Positions 56,007 through 64,000 of a stretch of 64,000 nucleotides of DNA are shown here, piece after piece. A program made the translations under genes and the position numbers. The DNA lies in NCBI RefSeq assembly GCF_003970695.1, contig NZ_CP034570.1:2356001-2420000 (forward strand). Direction: 5' to 3'. This DNA is from Maribacter sp. MJ134 (GTDB taxonomy: Bacteria; Bacteroidota; Bacteroidia; Flavobacteriales; Flavobacteriaceae). Position 1 is the stretch's first letter. Each line of letters starts with the position of its first letter. The notes beneath the pieces are model-generated. The model worked only from the letters and a program-made list of their open reading frames with translations, ran no database searches and had not been told where the DNA came from.

Positions 56007-57200
56007 ATGAATTTGTCATTAGAACAAACATGGAGATGGTACGGACCTAATGACCCAGTATCCTTAGCGGATATAAGACAGGCCGGTGCTACTGGTATCG
56101 TATCTGCCTTACACCATATTCCTAATGGAAAAGTTTGGCCCATTTTGGAAATCCAAAAAAGAAAAGAAACTATTGAAGCTGCCGGGCTCAAATGGTCTGT
56201 TGTAGAAAGTGTACCCATCCACGAAGCCATCAAAACACAATCGGAAGGCTATCTAGACTATATTGAAAATTACAAGCAAACCCTATCTAATTTAGGAAAA
56301 TGTGGTATAGATATTGTCTGCTATAATTTTATGCCGGTGCTGGATTGGACACGGACCAATTTGGACTATGAAATCGAAGATGGTTCCACAGCCCTTAGAT
56401 TCGAAGCAGCCGCATTCGCAGCCTTTGAGCTGTTCTTACTAAGAAGACCCGGAGCTGAAGAATCCTATACGGTGGAACAACAACATAAAGCAAAGACCTA
56501 TTTTGACGGTTTGGACGATGCTCAAAAGCAAAAACTTTCTGATAATATCATTGCGGGACTACCCGGAGCGGAGGAAGGTTATTCCTTGGAGGAATTCAAT
56601 ACTATCTTGGCTACCTATGACACCATTGACGCGGCAAAACTTAAAGAACATCTCTTTGAATTTTTAGCACATATTATCCCGGTTGCAGAAAAGGCGGGAG
56701 TTTTAATGTGTATACACCCAGATGATCCTCCCTATCCTATTCTTGGCCTACCAAGAGTAGTAAGTACGGAACAAGATATCTTGGATTTGTATCATGCTGT
56801 GGACAGTCCTAATAATGGACTTACCTTTTGTACGGGTTCTTTTGGAGTCCGTGATGACAACGATTTAGCGGGAATGGTGAACCGATTGGGACATCGAATT
56901 CATTTTATCCATTTAAGAAGCACACAACGGGATGCAGATGGTAATTTCCATGAAGCCAATCATTTAGAAGGCGATGTGGATATGTACGCGGTGATGAAAG
57001 CCCTTGTGCAAGAGCAAGAAAAAAGAAAGAAAGCGGGTCGTAAAGATATACGGATGCCTATGCGTCCGGACCATGGCCATAAGATGCTTGACGACTTACG
57101 TAAAAAAACGAATCCGGGATATTCCGGCATTGGTCGTTTAAGAGGTCTTGCGGAATTACGTGGGCTTGAACTTGGAATTAGAAGGTCGGCCAACTCGTAG
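56007..57200 (+). CDS. uxuA: Mannonate dehydratase
   Basis: 397 residues, normal for UxuA. N-terminal [14 protein letters not shown], then [45 protein letters not shown] and [12 protein letters not shown] are diagnostic. It dehydrates D-mannonate to 2-keto-3-deoxy-D-gluconate, with a divalent metal bound by the His/Asp/Cys motifs. It follows the sulfatase by 12 bp. Confidence 0.97.
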   Translation: MNLSLEQTWRWYGPNDPVSLADIRQAGATGIVSALHHIPNGKVWPILEIQKRKETIEAAGLKWSVVESVPIHEAIKTQSEGYLDYIENYKQTLSNLGKCGIDIVCYNFMPVLDWTRTNLDYEIEDGSTALRFEAAAFAAFELFLLRRPGAEESYTVEQQHKAKTYFDGLDDAQKQKLSDNIIAGLPGAEEGYSLEEFNTILATYDTIDAAKLKEHLFEFLAHIIPVAEKAGVLMCIHPDDPPYPILGLPRVVSTEQDILDLYHAVDSPNNGLTFCTGSFGVRDDNDLAGMVNRLGHRIHFIHLRSTQRDADGNFHEANHLEGDVDMYAVMKALVQEQEKRKKAGRKDIRMPMRPDHGHKMLDDLRKKTNPGYSGIGRLRGLAELRGLELGIRRSANS

Positions 57201-57241
57201 CAAATTTACGAGTCATTAGAAAAGATACAACGTTTACCTTT

Positions 57242-57255
57242 CGAGGCAAGCCTCG
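57242..57255 (+). other. Small GC-rich hairpin between uxuA and kduI
   Basis: CGAGGC-AA-GCCTCG is a perfect palindromic stem in the 109-bp gap between uxuA and kduI, the largest gap inside this operon. It could be an attenuator or mRNA-stabilising element; no T-run follows directly. Confidence 0.4.
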
Positions 57256-57309
57256 GAATAGAAAAATCTCGATTATCGAATCAATATTAATCATAAAATA
57301 AACTATACA

Positions 57310-58149
57310 ATGTCCATATCCTACGAAACACGATATGCCTCCAGTCCGGAAGCCGTTAAAAAATATGACACAACCGCATTGCGAGATGAGTTCTTAATCG
57401 ATAACCTTATGCAAAAAGGTAAAATCAACCTCACCTATACGCACTATGACCGCTACATTGCGGGTTCTGCAGTTCCGGACAGTCCCTTAAAATTAGAGGC
57501 TATAGACCCTTTAAAAGCGAGTTACTTTTTAGAAAGGAGAGAGCTCGGAATCATCAATGTTGGAGCAGCTGGTACGGTAGACGTAGATGGTACTACCTAC
57601 AGCCTTGCGCATAAAGACGCTTTGTATATAGGCAGCGGTGCTAAAGAGGTCATTTTTAAAAGTGATGACCCAAAAAACCCAGCAAAGTTCTATTTGAACT
57701 CTGCTCCGGCGCACACCTCCTACCCCACAAAAAAAGTAAGCCTGGCCGAAGCCAATAAACTACAATTAGGCTCTTTAGAAACTGCAAACCATCGTACCGT
57801 AAGTCAAATGATTATTGGGGGTGTGGTTACTACTTGCCAACTACAGATGGGCATGACAGAATTAAAAACGGGTAGTGTTTGGAACACCATGCCAGCGCAT
57901 GTTCATGATAGAAGAATGGAAGTATATTTTTATCTGGATGTACCAGAGGGTCAATCGGTTTGTCATTTTATGGGCCAGCCTCAAGAAACTAGACATATTT
58001 GGATGCAGAACAATGAAGCTGTCATTTCCCCACCATGGTCCATTCACTGTGGTTCCGGAACTTCCAATTATACCTTCATATGGGGTATGGCAGGTGAGAA
58101 TTTAGATTATGGCGATATGGATGTTGCCAAAATAACCGATTTAAGATAA
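57310..58149 (+). CDS. kduI: 5-keto-4-deoxyuronate isomerase
   Basis: 279 residues. The zinc ligands H197, H199, E204 and H246 (PAHVHDRRMEVYFY; PPWSIHCG) match the known E. coli KduI ligands almost number for number. It converts 4-deoxy-L-threo-5-hexosulose uronate, formed from unsaturated uronates released by GH88/GH105, to 2,5-diketo-3-deoxygluconate. kduD follows 4 bp later. Confidence 0.97.
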   Translation: MSISYETRYASSPEAVKKYDTTALRDEFLIDNLMQKGKINLTYTHYDRYIAGSAVPDSPLKLEAIDPLKASYFLERRELGIINVGAAGTVDVDGTTYSLAHKDALYIGSGAKEVIFKSDDPKNPAKFYLNSAPAHTSYPTKKVSLAEANKLQLGSLETANHRTVSQMIIGGVVTTCQLQMGMTELKTGSVWNTMPAHVHDRRMEVYFYLDVPEGQSVCHFMGQPQETRHIWMQNNEAVISPPWSIHCGSGTSNYTFIWGMAGENLDYGDMDVAKITDLR

Positions 58150-58153
58150 TTTC

Positions 58154-58948
58154 ATGAGTATAGAACTTTTTAACCTCAGCGGAAAAATAGCCTTGGTAAC
58201 CGGCAGTACGCACGGCCTGGGGATGGCTATGGCCAAAGGACTTGGTAAAGCGGGAGCTACCATAGTCGTTAACGGAAATTCATCACAACAAAAAATTGAT
58301 GATGCTATTAAAATGTATGAAAGTGAAGGCATCAATGCAATAGGCTATAAATTCAACGTTACCGACGAAGCCCAAGTCATTGACGCCATCAATAAGATTC
58401 AAAGCGAAGTGGGGACTATTGATATTCTGGTCAACAATGCCGGTATTATCAAAAGAACACCTTTGGAAGAGATGGAGGTCGCAGATTTTAAACAGGTAAT
58501 CGACGTAGATTTAGTGAGTCCGTTTATTGTTTCCAAACATGTTGTCAAAGGTATGATTGCTCGTAAACAAGGAAAAATCATCAATATTTGTTCTATGATG
58601 AGCGAGTTGGGACGTAATACGGTGGGAGCCTATGCGGCCGCCAAAGGCGGACTAAAAATGCTTACACAGAACATGGCAACCGAGTGGGCCAAACACAATA
58701 TACAGACCAACGGTATTGGCCCAGGCTACTTTGCTACATCGCAAACCGCCCCTATACGTGTGGACGGTCATCCGTTCAATGAATTTATCATCAATAGAAC
58801 ACCAGCGGCAAAATGGGGAGATCCGGACGATTTAGCAGGAGCTGCAATTTTCTTGGCTTCTCGGGCAAGTGATTTTGTCAACGGCCATGTCGTCTATGTG
58901 GACGGAGGTATTTTGGCCACTATAGGAAAACCATCGAACGAAAAATAA
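58154..58948 (+). CDS. kduD: 2-keto-3-deoxygluconate-forming SDR dehydrogenase
   Basis: 264 residues, short-chain dehydrogenase. T-G-S-T-H-G-L-G is the cofactor loop; catalytic residues lie in NICSMMSELG and Y-A-A-A-K; the end has GHVVYVDGG. It would reduce 2,5-diketo-3-deoxygluconate to 2-keto-3-deoxygluconate. Gluconate 5-dehydrogenase (IdnO) has a near-identical family profile, but coupling to kduI makes KduD more likely. Confidence 0.9.
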   Translation: MSIELFNLSGKIALVTGSTHGLGMAMAKGLGKAGATIVVNGNSSQQKIDDAIKMYESEGINAIGYKFNVTDEAQVIDAINKIQSEVGTIDILVNNAGIIKRTPLEEMEVADFKQVIDVDLVSPFIVSKHVVKGMIARKQGKIINICSMMSELGRNTVGAYAAAKGGLKMLTQNMATEWAKHNIQTNGIGPGYFATSQTAPIRVDGHPFNEFIINRTPAAKWGDPDDLAGAAIFLASRASDFVNGHVVYVDGGILATIGKPSNEK

Positions 58949-58953
58949 GTATC

Positions 58954-60132
58954 ATGAGAACAGTCAAGCTTTTAGTATCTGTATATGTCACTTTACTACT
59001 CTTCTCTTGCGAAGAGCAGACACAACCCAACCAACAGGTTGTAGTGAAGAATACCTTGAATAGCGACCGCTCTTTTGAAACCGTTTCCGTGGATTTGGAA
59101 GCTATACCACAAGAGAACCAAAAAGGCAACATTGTCATTTTGGATGCCGAGACAAAGGCCGAAATCGTTTCACAACAAATAGATACTGATGGAGATGGTA
59201 CCATGGATGAAATTTTATTTCAACCAGAAATTGCTGCCAATAGTGAAAAAGTGTATGAAATCAGCTTTTCCGAAGGTATGGTACCTAAGGACAGTATTCC
59301 CGCTTGCTATTCAAGATTTGTGCCTGAGCGTACGGACGATTACGCATGGGAGAACAATCGCGTTGCATTTAGAACCTACGGACCCGTTGCACAAAAAATG
59401 ATTGAGGATGGTATCAAAGGAGGCACCCTTTCTAGCGGAATAGATGCTTGGCTAAAACGTGTAGATTATCCTATCATTAATAAATGGTATAAAAAAGAAT
59501 TAGAAACCGATGGCAGTTATCATAAGGATGATGGTGAAGGTTTGGATAATTTTCATGTGGGCATCAGTAGAGGTGTGGGTGGTATTGCTAAAAAGATAGA
59601 TACCAGTTACTATATTTCTAAAAACTTCATCTCTTGGCAAACGTTGAGTACAGGACCCATACGAACCAGTTTTATTTTAATCTATTCGAATTGGGATGCA
59701 GCAGGCAACAATATATCCGAAGAAAAAATGATTTCCTTGGATTACGGTCAAAATTTATCTCGTTTTGAAATTACGTTAAAAGGAACGGATACCATTTCGG
59801 CCGGATTAACACTACATAAAAAAGAAGGGGAGATTGGAGTAAATGAGGATCAGGGATGGATTAGCTATTGGGAACCCCATTTTGACTCCGAACTAGGTAC
59901 AGGTATCGTAGTACCTAATGATAGGATGGTGGGTTATGAACATTACGAAACGACTAGAAAAGACGAAAGCAATCTTTTTGCCCATATCAAAACCAAAGAC
60001 AGTAAGGCAGTTTATTATGCTGGTTTTGGTTGGAAAAAAAGCAATCAATTTACTTCTAAAGAGGAATGGGAGAAGTATTTGGCAACATTCGCGGAAAACC
60101 TTAAAAATCCGTTACAAGTCACCGTGAAATAA
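58954..60132 (+). CDS. DUF4861 lipoprotein
   Basis: 392 residues with a lipoprotein signal (VTLLLFSC, Cys19). The overall pattern (VVVKNTLNSDRSFETVSVDL, then ENNRVAFRTYGPVAQ, YHKDDGEGLDNFHVGISRGVGG, then GWISYWEPHFDSELGTGIVVP) fits DUF4861. Conserved His, Asp, Glu, Trp and Arg in these segments could form an active site on a beta-sandwich. DUF4861 genes recur in uronate-degrading clusters, but I know of no firmly assigned activity. It lies 6 bp after kduD and 8 bp before the TRAP genes, so it may act on a uronate oligomer before import. Confidence 0.82.
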   Translation: MRTVKLLVSVYVTLLLFSCEEQTQPNQQVVVKNTLNSDRSFETVSVDLEAIPQENQKGNIVILDAETKAEIVSQQIDTDGDGTMDEILFQPEIAANSEKVYEISFSEGMVPKDSIPACYSRFVPERTDDYAWENNRVAFRTYGPVAQKMIEDGIKGGTLSSGIDAWLKRVDYPIINKWYKKELETDGSYHKDDGEGLDNFHVGISRGVGGIAKKIDTSYYISKNFISWQTLSTGPIRTSFILIYSNWDAAGNNISEEKMISLDYGQNLSRFEITLKGTDTISAGLTLHKKEGEIGVNEDQGWISYWEPHFDSELGTGIVVPNDRMVGYEHYETTRKDESNLFAHIKTKDSKAVYYAGFGWKKSNQFTSKEEWEKYLATFAENLKNPLQVTVK

Positions 60133-60139
60133 ACGTACT

Positions 60140-61117
60140 ATGAAACTAAAAAGACACGTATTTCTGATTCTTATTGTTGCTCTAATGGCGTCCTGTGCAA
60201 AAACGGACGACACCAAAACACTTCGCCTAGGTCATGGTTTGGATGTGAGCCATAGTGTTCATAAAGCCATGGTGAAAATGGGAGAAGACTTGGACAAGTT
60301 ATCCGACGGAAAGTTAAAACTGGAAATCTATCCAAGTCAACAATTGGGAACGGAACGACAGTGTTTAGAATTATTGCAAATTGGAAGCCTAGATATGACC
60401 AAGGTTTCCGTAGGAGTTTTAGAGAACTTTGCACCAAAAATGAAGGTATTGGGACTACCATTTCTGTTTCGGGATAGGGAACATTCTTTTACCGTTCTCG
60501 ATGGCCCCATAGGACAGCAACTACTTAATGAAGGGGAACAATATTGGCTAAAAGGATTAGGGTATTACGATGCCGGAAGTCGTAGTTTTTACACTAAGGA
60601 TAAACCTGTAAATACCCCGGAAGACCTAGAGGGACAGAAAATACGTGTCATGGAGAGTGTTACCGCCATGGATATGGTAAGTGGTTTGGGTGGCTCCCCT
60701 ACCCCAATATCTTGGGGTGAACTGTACACAGCATTACAACAAGGCGTTGTAGATGGGGCAGAGAACAATCCTCCGAGTTTTTACCTGTCCAGACATTACG
60801 AGGTAGCTAAATATTACACCTTGGATGAGCATACCGTACTCCCCGACGTTCTTTTGGCAGGAACCTATTTATGGGATAAACTAACTCCAGAAGAACAAGG
60901 CTGGTTAAAGCAGGCCGTGGAAACATCTGTAGTGTACCAACGTAAACTTTGGTTAGAAGCAGAGAATGAAGCCTTGGAAGCTGTTAAAGAAGCTGGCGTA
61001 CAAATCATAAGACCAGATAAAACATTGTTCTCGGACAAAATAAAAGACTCCTTTGACAAGTACAAAGAGGACAAAGAATTTTACCAACTGATACAAGATA
61101 TTCAAGCAACCAACTAA
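60140..61117 (+). CDS. dctP: TRAP transporter substrate-binding lipoprotein (DctP type)
   Basis: 325 residues with a lipoprotein signal (ALMASC, Cys19). DctP-family landmarks: LRLGHGLDVSHSVHKA, then KLEIYPSQQLGTERQCLELLQIGSLD, GQKIRVMES with the conserved carboxylate-binding Arg, and GVVDGAENNPPSFYLSRHYEVAKYYTLDEH. It binds an acidic solute and presents it to DctQM. Context with kduI/kduD/uxuA suggests a uronate or keto-deoxy acid. Four base pairs or so separate the linked genes, indicating one operon. Confidence 0.95.
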   Translation: MKLKRHVFLILIVALMASCAKTDDTKTLRLGHGLDVSHSVHKAMVKMGEDLDKLSDGKLKLEIYPSQQLGTERQCLELLQIGSLDMTKVSVGVLENFAPKMKVLGLPFLFRDREHSFTVLDGPIGQQLLNEGEQYWLKGLGYYDAGSRSFYTKDKPVNTPEDLEGQKIRVMESVTAMDMVSGLGGSPTPISWGELYTALQQGVVDGAENNPPSFYLSRHYEVAKYYTLDEHTVLPDVLLAGTYLWDKLTPEEQGWLKQAVETSVVYQRKLWLEAENEALEAVKEAGVQIIRPDKTLFSDKIKDSFDKYKEDKEFYQLIQDIQATN

Positions 61118-61128
61118 ACAACCAAGGT

Positions 61129-61590
61129 ATGCAACTACGAAAAACCATTGATAAGATACTTGCCAATTTTCTGGTAATCATTATGGCCATTATGGTACTT
61201 AATGTGCTTTGGCAGGTAGCCAGTCGTTTTATTCTAGGCTCACCCAGTTCCTTTACGGATGAATTGGCGCGTTATCTAATGATTTGGGTCGGTATTTTAG
61301 GTGCTGCCTATATATCGGGCAGAAATATGCACGTGGCCATTGATGTACTACCAACCCGCTTGAGCCCACCTATGCAGAAACGATTGATCTTAATCGTACG
61401 CATATTGATAATTCTGTTCTGCCTACTGGCCATGGTCATTGGTGGTTCTAGACTGGTCTATATTACCTATGTTCTGGGTCAAAATTCCCCTGCCCTACAA
61501 GTTCCGTTAGCTGTCGTATACATGGTCATCCCCATTAGTGGTCTACTTATTATATACTATAAACTTTCGGACATTCTCAAAAAACAATAA
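61129..61590 (+). CDS. dctQ: TRAP transporter small permease (DctQ type)
   Basis: 153 residues with four hydrophobic segments (about 14-33, 50-66, 90-112, 127-147), the standard DctQ topology. L-W-Q-V-A-S-R-F and SSFTDELARYLMIWVGILGAA are family motifs. It pairs with DctM, starting 3 bp after its stop, to form the membrane complex. Confidence 0.94.
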   Translation: MQLRKTIDKILANFLVIIMAIMVLNVLWQVASRFILGSPSSFTDELARYLMIWVGILGAAYISGRNMHVAIDVLPTRLSPPMQKRLILIVRILIILFCLLAMVIGGSRLVYITYVLGQNSPALQVPLAVVYMVIPISGLLIIYYKLSDILKKQ

Positions 61591-61593
61591 GCC

Positions 61594-62889
61594 ATGGAAT
61601 ACGCACCTATACTAGTATTAGTTATCAGTTTCATATGCCTTTTGGCCATAGGAACGCCCGTTGCTTGGAGCATCGCTATTTCATCGCTATTGACCCTGTT
61701 GGTCAGCATACCTATATTGCCTGCGGCCACTACCGTTTCACAGCGAATAGGCACCGGATTGGATAGCTTTGCCCTCTTGGCCATACCCTTATTTATTCTA
61801 TCGGGAGAACTAATGAACAAGGGAGGTATTGCCCATCGACTTATTGCCTTCGCAAAAACCCTAGTAGGTGCATTACCAGGAGGTTTAGCTTTAATTAACA
61901 TCATTTCGGCTATGCTTATGGGCGCCATAGCAGGTTCTGCTATGGCCGCTGCTTCCGCAATGGGGAGTATACTTGGCCCAGAAATGGAAAAAGAAGGATA
62001 TTCTAGGGAATTCGGTGCCGCCGTAAATATAACTGCGGCAACTACAGGTCTTGTCATACCCCCTAGTAATGTATTGATCGTTTATTCCTTGGCCAGTGGT
62101 GGCGCATCTATAGCCGCTCTTTTCTTGGCAGGCTATATACCGGGAATTTTAACGGGACTCTTTTTAATGATAGTTGCCTCTTTCTGGGCAAAGAAAAAAG
62201 GATATAAAGTTGGGAAACGAAGCACTTTAAAGGCTGTTTTAAAGACTTTCGTGGATGCATTACCTAGCCTATTTATGCTCGTAGTAGTCATTGGAGGTAT
62301 CGTTACAGGAATTTTTACGGCTACAGAAGCCTCTGCCATTGCAGTACTCTACAGTTTTATCTTAGGAATGATATATCGAGAAATAAGCCTTCCTAAAATG
62401 CCTCAGATTCTGTTAGATTCTGCTGGAACAACAGCCATAGTTATGCTCCTCATAGGCGCCTCCATGAGCATGTCTTGGGCACTAAGTTATGAAAACATTC
62501 CACAAGAGATAAGTACAGGTCTTTTAGCCTTAAGCGATAATCCTATTGTCATATTATTGATTATAAACTTACTGTTGCTGTTCGTGGGAATATTTATGGA
62601 TATGACCCCGGCCGTACTCATTTTTACCCCTATTTTTTTACCAGTCGTTACGGCGCTTGGCTTAGACCCCGTTCATTTTGGAATCATTATGGTACTGAAT
62701 CTCTGTATAGGACTCTGCACGCCGCCTGTTGGCTCAGTGCTCTTTGTGGGTGTCGGAATAGCTAAGACCTCTATTGAAAAAGTAGTGAAACCGCTATTGC
62801 CTTTATTTATCGCCATGATTTTTGCATTGTTTTTGGTCACCTATTTTCCAGAGTTGAGTCTGTGGTTGCCAAGACAGTTTGGGTTGTAA
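61594..62889 (+). CDS. dctM: TRAP transporter large permease (DctM type)
   Basis: 431 residues, very hydrophobic, with about 12 membrane segments. Landmarks: IPLFILSGELMNKGGIAHRL, then GAIAGSAMAAASAMG, PPSNVLIVYSLASGG, EASAIAVLYSF, and CTPPVGSVLFVG. It is the sodium-coupled channel subunit of the TRAP importer. It ends the uronate operon, 91 bp before the GMC gene with its own promoter. Confidence 0.96.
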   Translation: MEYAPILVLVISFICLLAIGTPVAWSIAISSLLTLLVSIPILPAATTVSQRIGTGLDSFALLAIPLFILSGELMNKGGIAHRLIAFAKTLVGALPGGLALINIISAMLMGAIAGSAMAAASAMGSILGPEMEKEGYSREFGAAVNITAATTGLVIPPSNVLIVYSLASGGASIAALFLAGYIPGILTGLFLMIVASFWAKKKGYKVGKRSTLKAVLKTFVDALPSLFMLVVVIGGIVTGIFTATEASAIAVLYSFILGMIYREISLPKMPQILLDSAGTTAIVMLLIGASMSMSWALSYENIPQEISTGLLALSDNPIVILLIINLLLLFVGIFMDMTPAVLIFTPIFLPVVTALGLDPVHFGIIMVLNLCIGLCTPPVGSVLFVGVGIAKTSIEKVVKPLLPLFIAMIFALFLVTYFPELSLWLPRQFGL

Positions 62890-62914
62890 AGTCTGCTAAG
62901 GAGAACAAGGTACA

Positions 62915-62959
62915 CCTTACACTACAGGACACCCTAAAAGGTTCTAATTTGTACTTTTA
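62915..62959 (+). promoter_or_regulatory. Tandem-hexamer promoter E, GMC oxidoreductase gene
   Basis: CCTTAC (62915-62920), ACTA, CAGGAC (62925-62930), 21 bp, then -7-like TACTTTTA (62952-62959), 21 bp before the ATG. This copy is closest to promoter A, sharing CAGGAY-ACCCTA and nearly the same distance to the start codon. Confidence 0.68.
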
Positions 62960-62980
62960 GTAACACTCAAACACTAAAGA

Positions 62981-64000
62981 ATGCCTTTAAAAAATCCAGA
63001 AACTGAATTTGACGCCATTGTAGTAGGAACAGGAATTAGCGGCGGTTGGGCTGCAAAAGAACTTTGTGAAAAAGGGTTAAAAACCCTTGTGCTGGAACGT
63101 GGCAGAATGGTAAACCACCTTTTGGATTACCCGACCATGCACCAAGACCCTTGGGATATCCCAAATGCAGGCGTTCTTACCGCCGAACAAAAGAAAGACT
63201 ATAGCAAGCAGTTACGGTGGCGGCTGGACAATACTACAAAACACTTTTTCAATAACGATTCTGAACATGACTACGATGAAGTAAAACGTTTTGATTGGAT
63301 CCGTGGCACACAAGTTGGAGGCCGCTCTTTAATATGGGGAAAACAAACTTATCGCTGGTCCGACCTAGATTTTGAAGCCAATGTCAAAGATGGAATAGGT
63401 GTGGATTGGCCCATACGTTACAAAGATGTTGAGCCTTGGTACACCTATGTTGAAAAACATGTGGGCATTAGTGGTGAAGCTTTAGGATTACCTCAGCTAC
63501 CGGATAGTGTTTTCCTTAAACCAATGGAGCTAAACTGTGTGGAAGAACATTTAAGGAAGGGAATAGCGGACCATTATGAGGATCGTGTTCTGACAATAGG
63601 AAGGGTGGCACATATCACAGAGGGAACAAAACCTGGTGCAGGAAGAGGAACTTGTCAGCACAGAAATAGATGTAAAAGAGGCTGCCCATATGGAGCCTAC
63701 TTTAGCTCTAACTCTTCTACCATTCCCATGGCCGAAGCTACCGGGAATATGACCTTAAGACCAGACTCCATTGTATGCGAAGTGTTGTACGATAAGAACA
63801 AAAAGAAAGCCACAGGCGTTAGAGTAGTAGATGCCAATACAAAAGAAATACTAGAGTTTAAAGCTAAGGTAATTTTCCTTTGTGCATCATCAATGGCCTC
63901 TACCGCTATTCTAATGCAATCCAAATCCGATGCATTTCCTAATGGAATGGGTAATGCGAGTGGAGAGCTCGGACATAATATTATGGACCACCAACTGGGT
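62981..64000 (+). CDS. GMC family oxidoreductase, partial at right edge
   Basis: The first 340 residues are present and the frame is still open at the window end. F-D-A-I-V-V-G-T-G-I-S-G-G-W-A is the FAD-binding loop; TQVGGRSLIWGKQTYRW and ASSMASTAILMQS are family motifs. A Cys cluster, C225-x5-C231-x3-C235, lies in the substrate domain, as in membrane-linked gluconate/sorbitol dehydrogenase-type GMC enzymes of Bacteroidota. No export signal is obvious at the N-terminus. It probably oxidises a sugar or sugar acid released by the locus; a small partner subunit may follow outside the window. Confidence 0.92.
   Translation, partial: MPLKNPETEFDAIVVGTGISGGWAAKELCEKGLKTLVLERGRMVNHLLDYPTMHQDPWDIPNAGVLTAEQKKDYSKQLRWRLDNTTKHFFNNDSEHDYDEVKRFDWIRGTQVGGRSLIWGKQTYRWSDLDFEANVKDGIGVDWPIRYKDVEPWYTYVEKHVGISGEALGLPQLPDSVFLKPMELNCVEEHLRKGIADHYEDRVLTIGRVAHITEGTKPGAGRGTCQHRNRCKRGCPYGAYFSSNSSTIPMAEATGNMTLRPDSIVCEVLYDKNKKKATGVRVVDANTKEILEFKAKVIFLCASSMASTAILMQSKSDAFPNGMGNASGELGHNIMDHQLG

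Noticed and set aside
58954-60132. Classifying the DUF4861 protein as a named glycosidase or lyase
   Set aside because: I could not recall a firmly established activity or see a diagnostic catalytic motif, so only the family name is given.
1-64000. tRNA, rRNA, transposase or integrase genes
   Set aside because: No cloverleaf-like intergenic segment, rRNA block or transposase-like protein was recognised; the locus shows no obvious mobile-element boundary.

Overview
The window looks like part of the chromosome of a marine Bacteroidota, most likely Flavobacteriaceae. Support comes from a SusC/SusD pair with an adjacent hybrid two-component sensor, a type IX secretion (CHU_C) sorting domain, many lipoproteins, AT-rich intergenic DNA and promoter -7 boxes of the TAnnTTTG type. 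Most of it (about 8.3 kb to the right edge) is one large polysaccharide-utilisation locus (PUL). The enzyme set points to a sulfated polymer containing rhamnose and uronic acid, ulvan-like or a rhamnose/glucuronate exopolysaccharide. No classical ulvan lyase family was recognised, so the exact substrate is open.

Layout. (1) 0-8.3 kb, outside the PUL: a 2042-residue tail-fibre-like surface protein with seven 222-bp tandem repeats, a 782-bp internal duplication and a C-terminal S74 chaperone domain, then a secreted TSP3-repeat protein with a CHU_C sorting domain. (2) 8.3-12.3 kb, left PUL edge: remnant of a GH106 rhamnosidase, an S1 sulfatase, and a minus-strand pair (YiaK-type dehydrogenase and a Tat-exported sugar isomerase-like protein). 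(3) 12.7-26.0 kb, plus-strand operon: GH106, GH78, lipoprotein, GH3, GH105, alginate-lyase-fold enzyme, Gfo/Idh/MocA, rhamnose mutarotase. (4) 26.2-31.6 kb: acid-sugar catabolic operon (isopropylmalate/tartrate-type dehydrogenase, cyclase-family hydrolase, DUF1537 kinase, MFS carrier, Gfo/Idh/MocA). (5) 37.1-31.6 kb, minus strand: DUF2231-cytochrome-DUF1549/DUF1553 protein, DUF1501 protein, NHL propeller. (6) 37.3-44.4 kb: Kelch protein, lactonase, second alginate-lyase-fold enzyme, GH2, GH88. (7) 44.5-53.4 kb, minus strand: SusD, SusC, hybrid sensor-regulator. (8) 53.7-62.9 kb, plus strand: SDR mannonate/fructuronate oxidoreductase, S1 sulfatase, UxuA, KduI, KduD, DUF4861 protein, TRAP transporter. 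(9) A GMC oxidoreductase running off the right edge.

Working model. SusC/D imports oligosaccharides. Sulfatases, rhamnosidases, GH2/GH3 and the lyase-fold enzymes break them down. GH88/GH105 release unsaturated uronate, which KduI/KduD convert to 2-keto-3-deoxygluconate. UxuB-like/UxuA feed saturated uronates into the same intermediate. The TRAP and MFS carriers would move acid sugars across the inner membrane.

The most notable observation is regulatory. Five separate promoters share a tandem hexamer element (CMKKAY-ASTA-CAGGAY), in each case exactly 21 bp upstream of the TA of a TAGTWTTR-like -7 box. They drive regions 3, 4, 5, 8 and 9. I found no such site before susC or the sensor gene. 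This suggests a second regulon, probably under an AraC-type activator not encoded in the window. All functional calls are from reading the sequence; no database search was possible.
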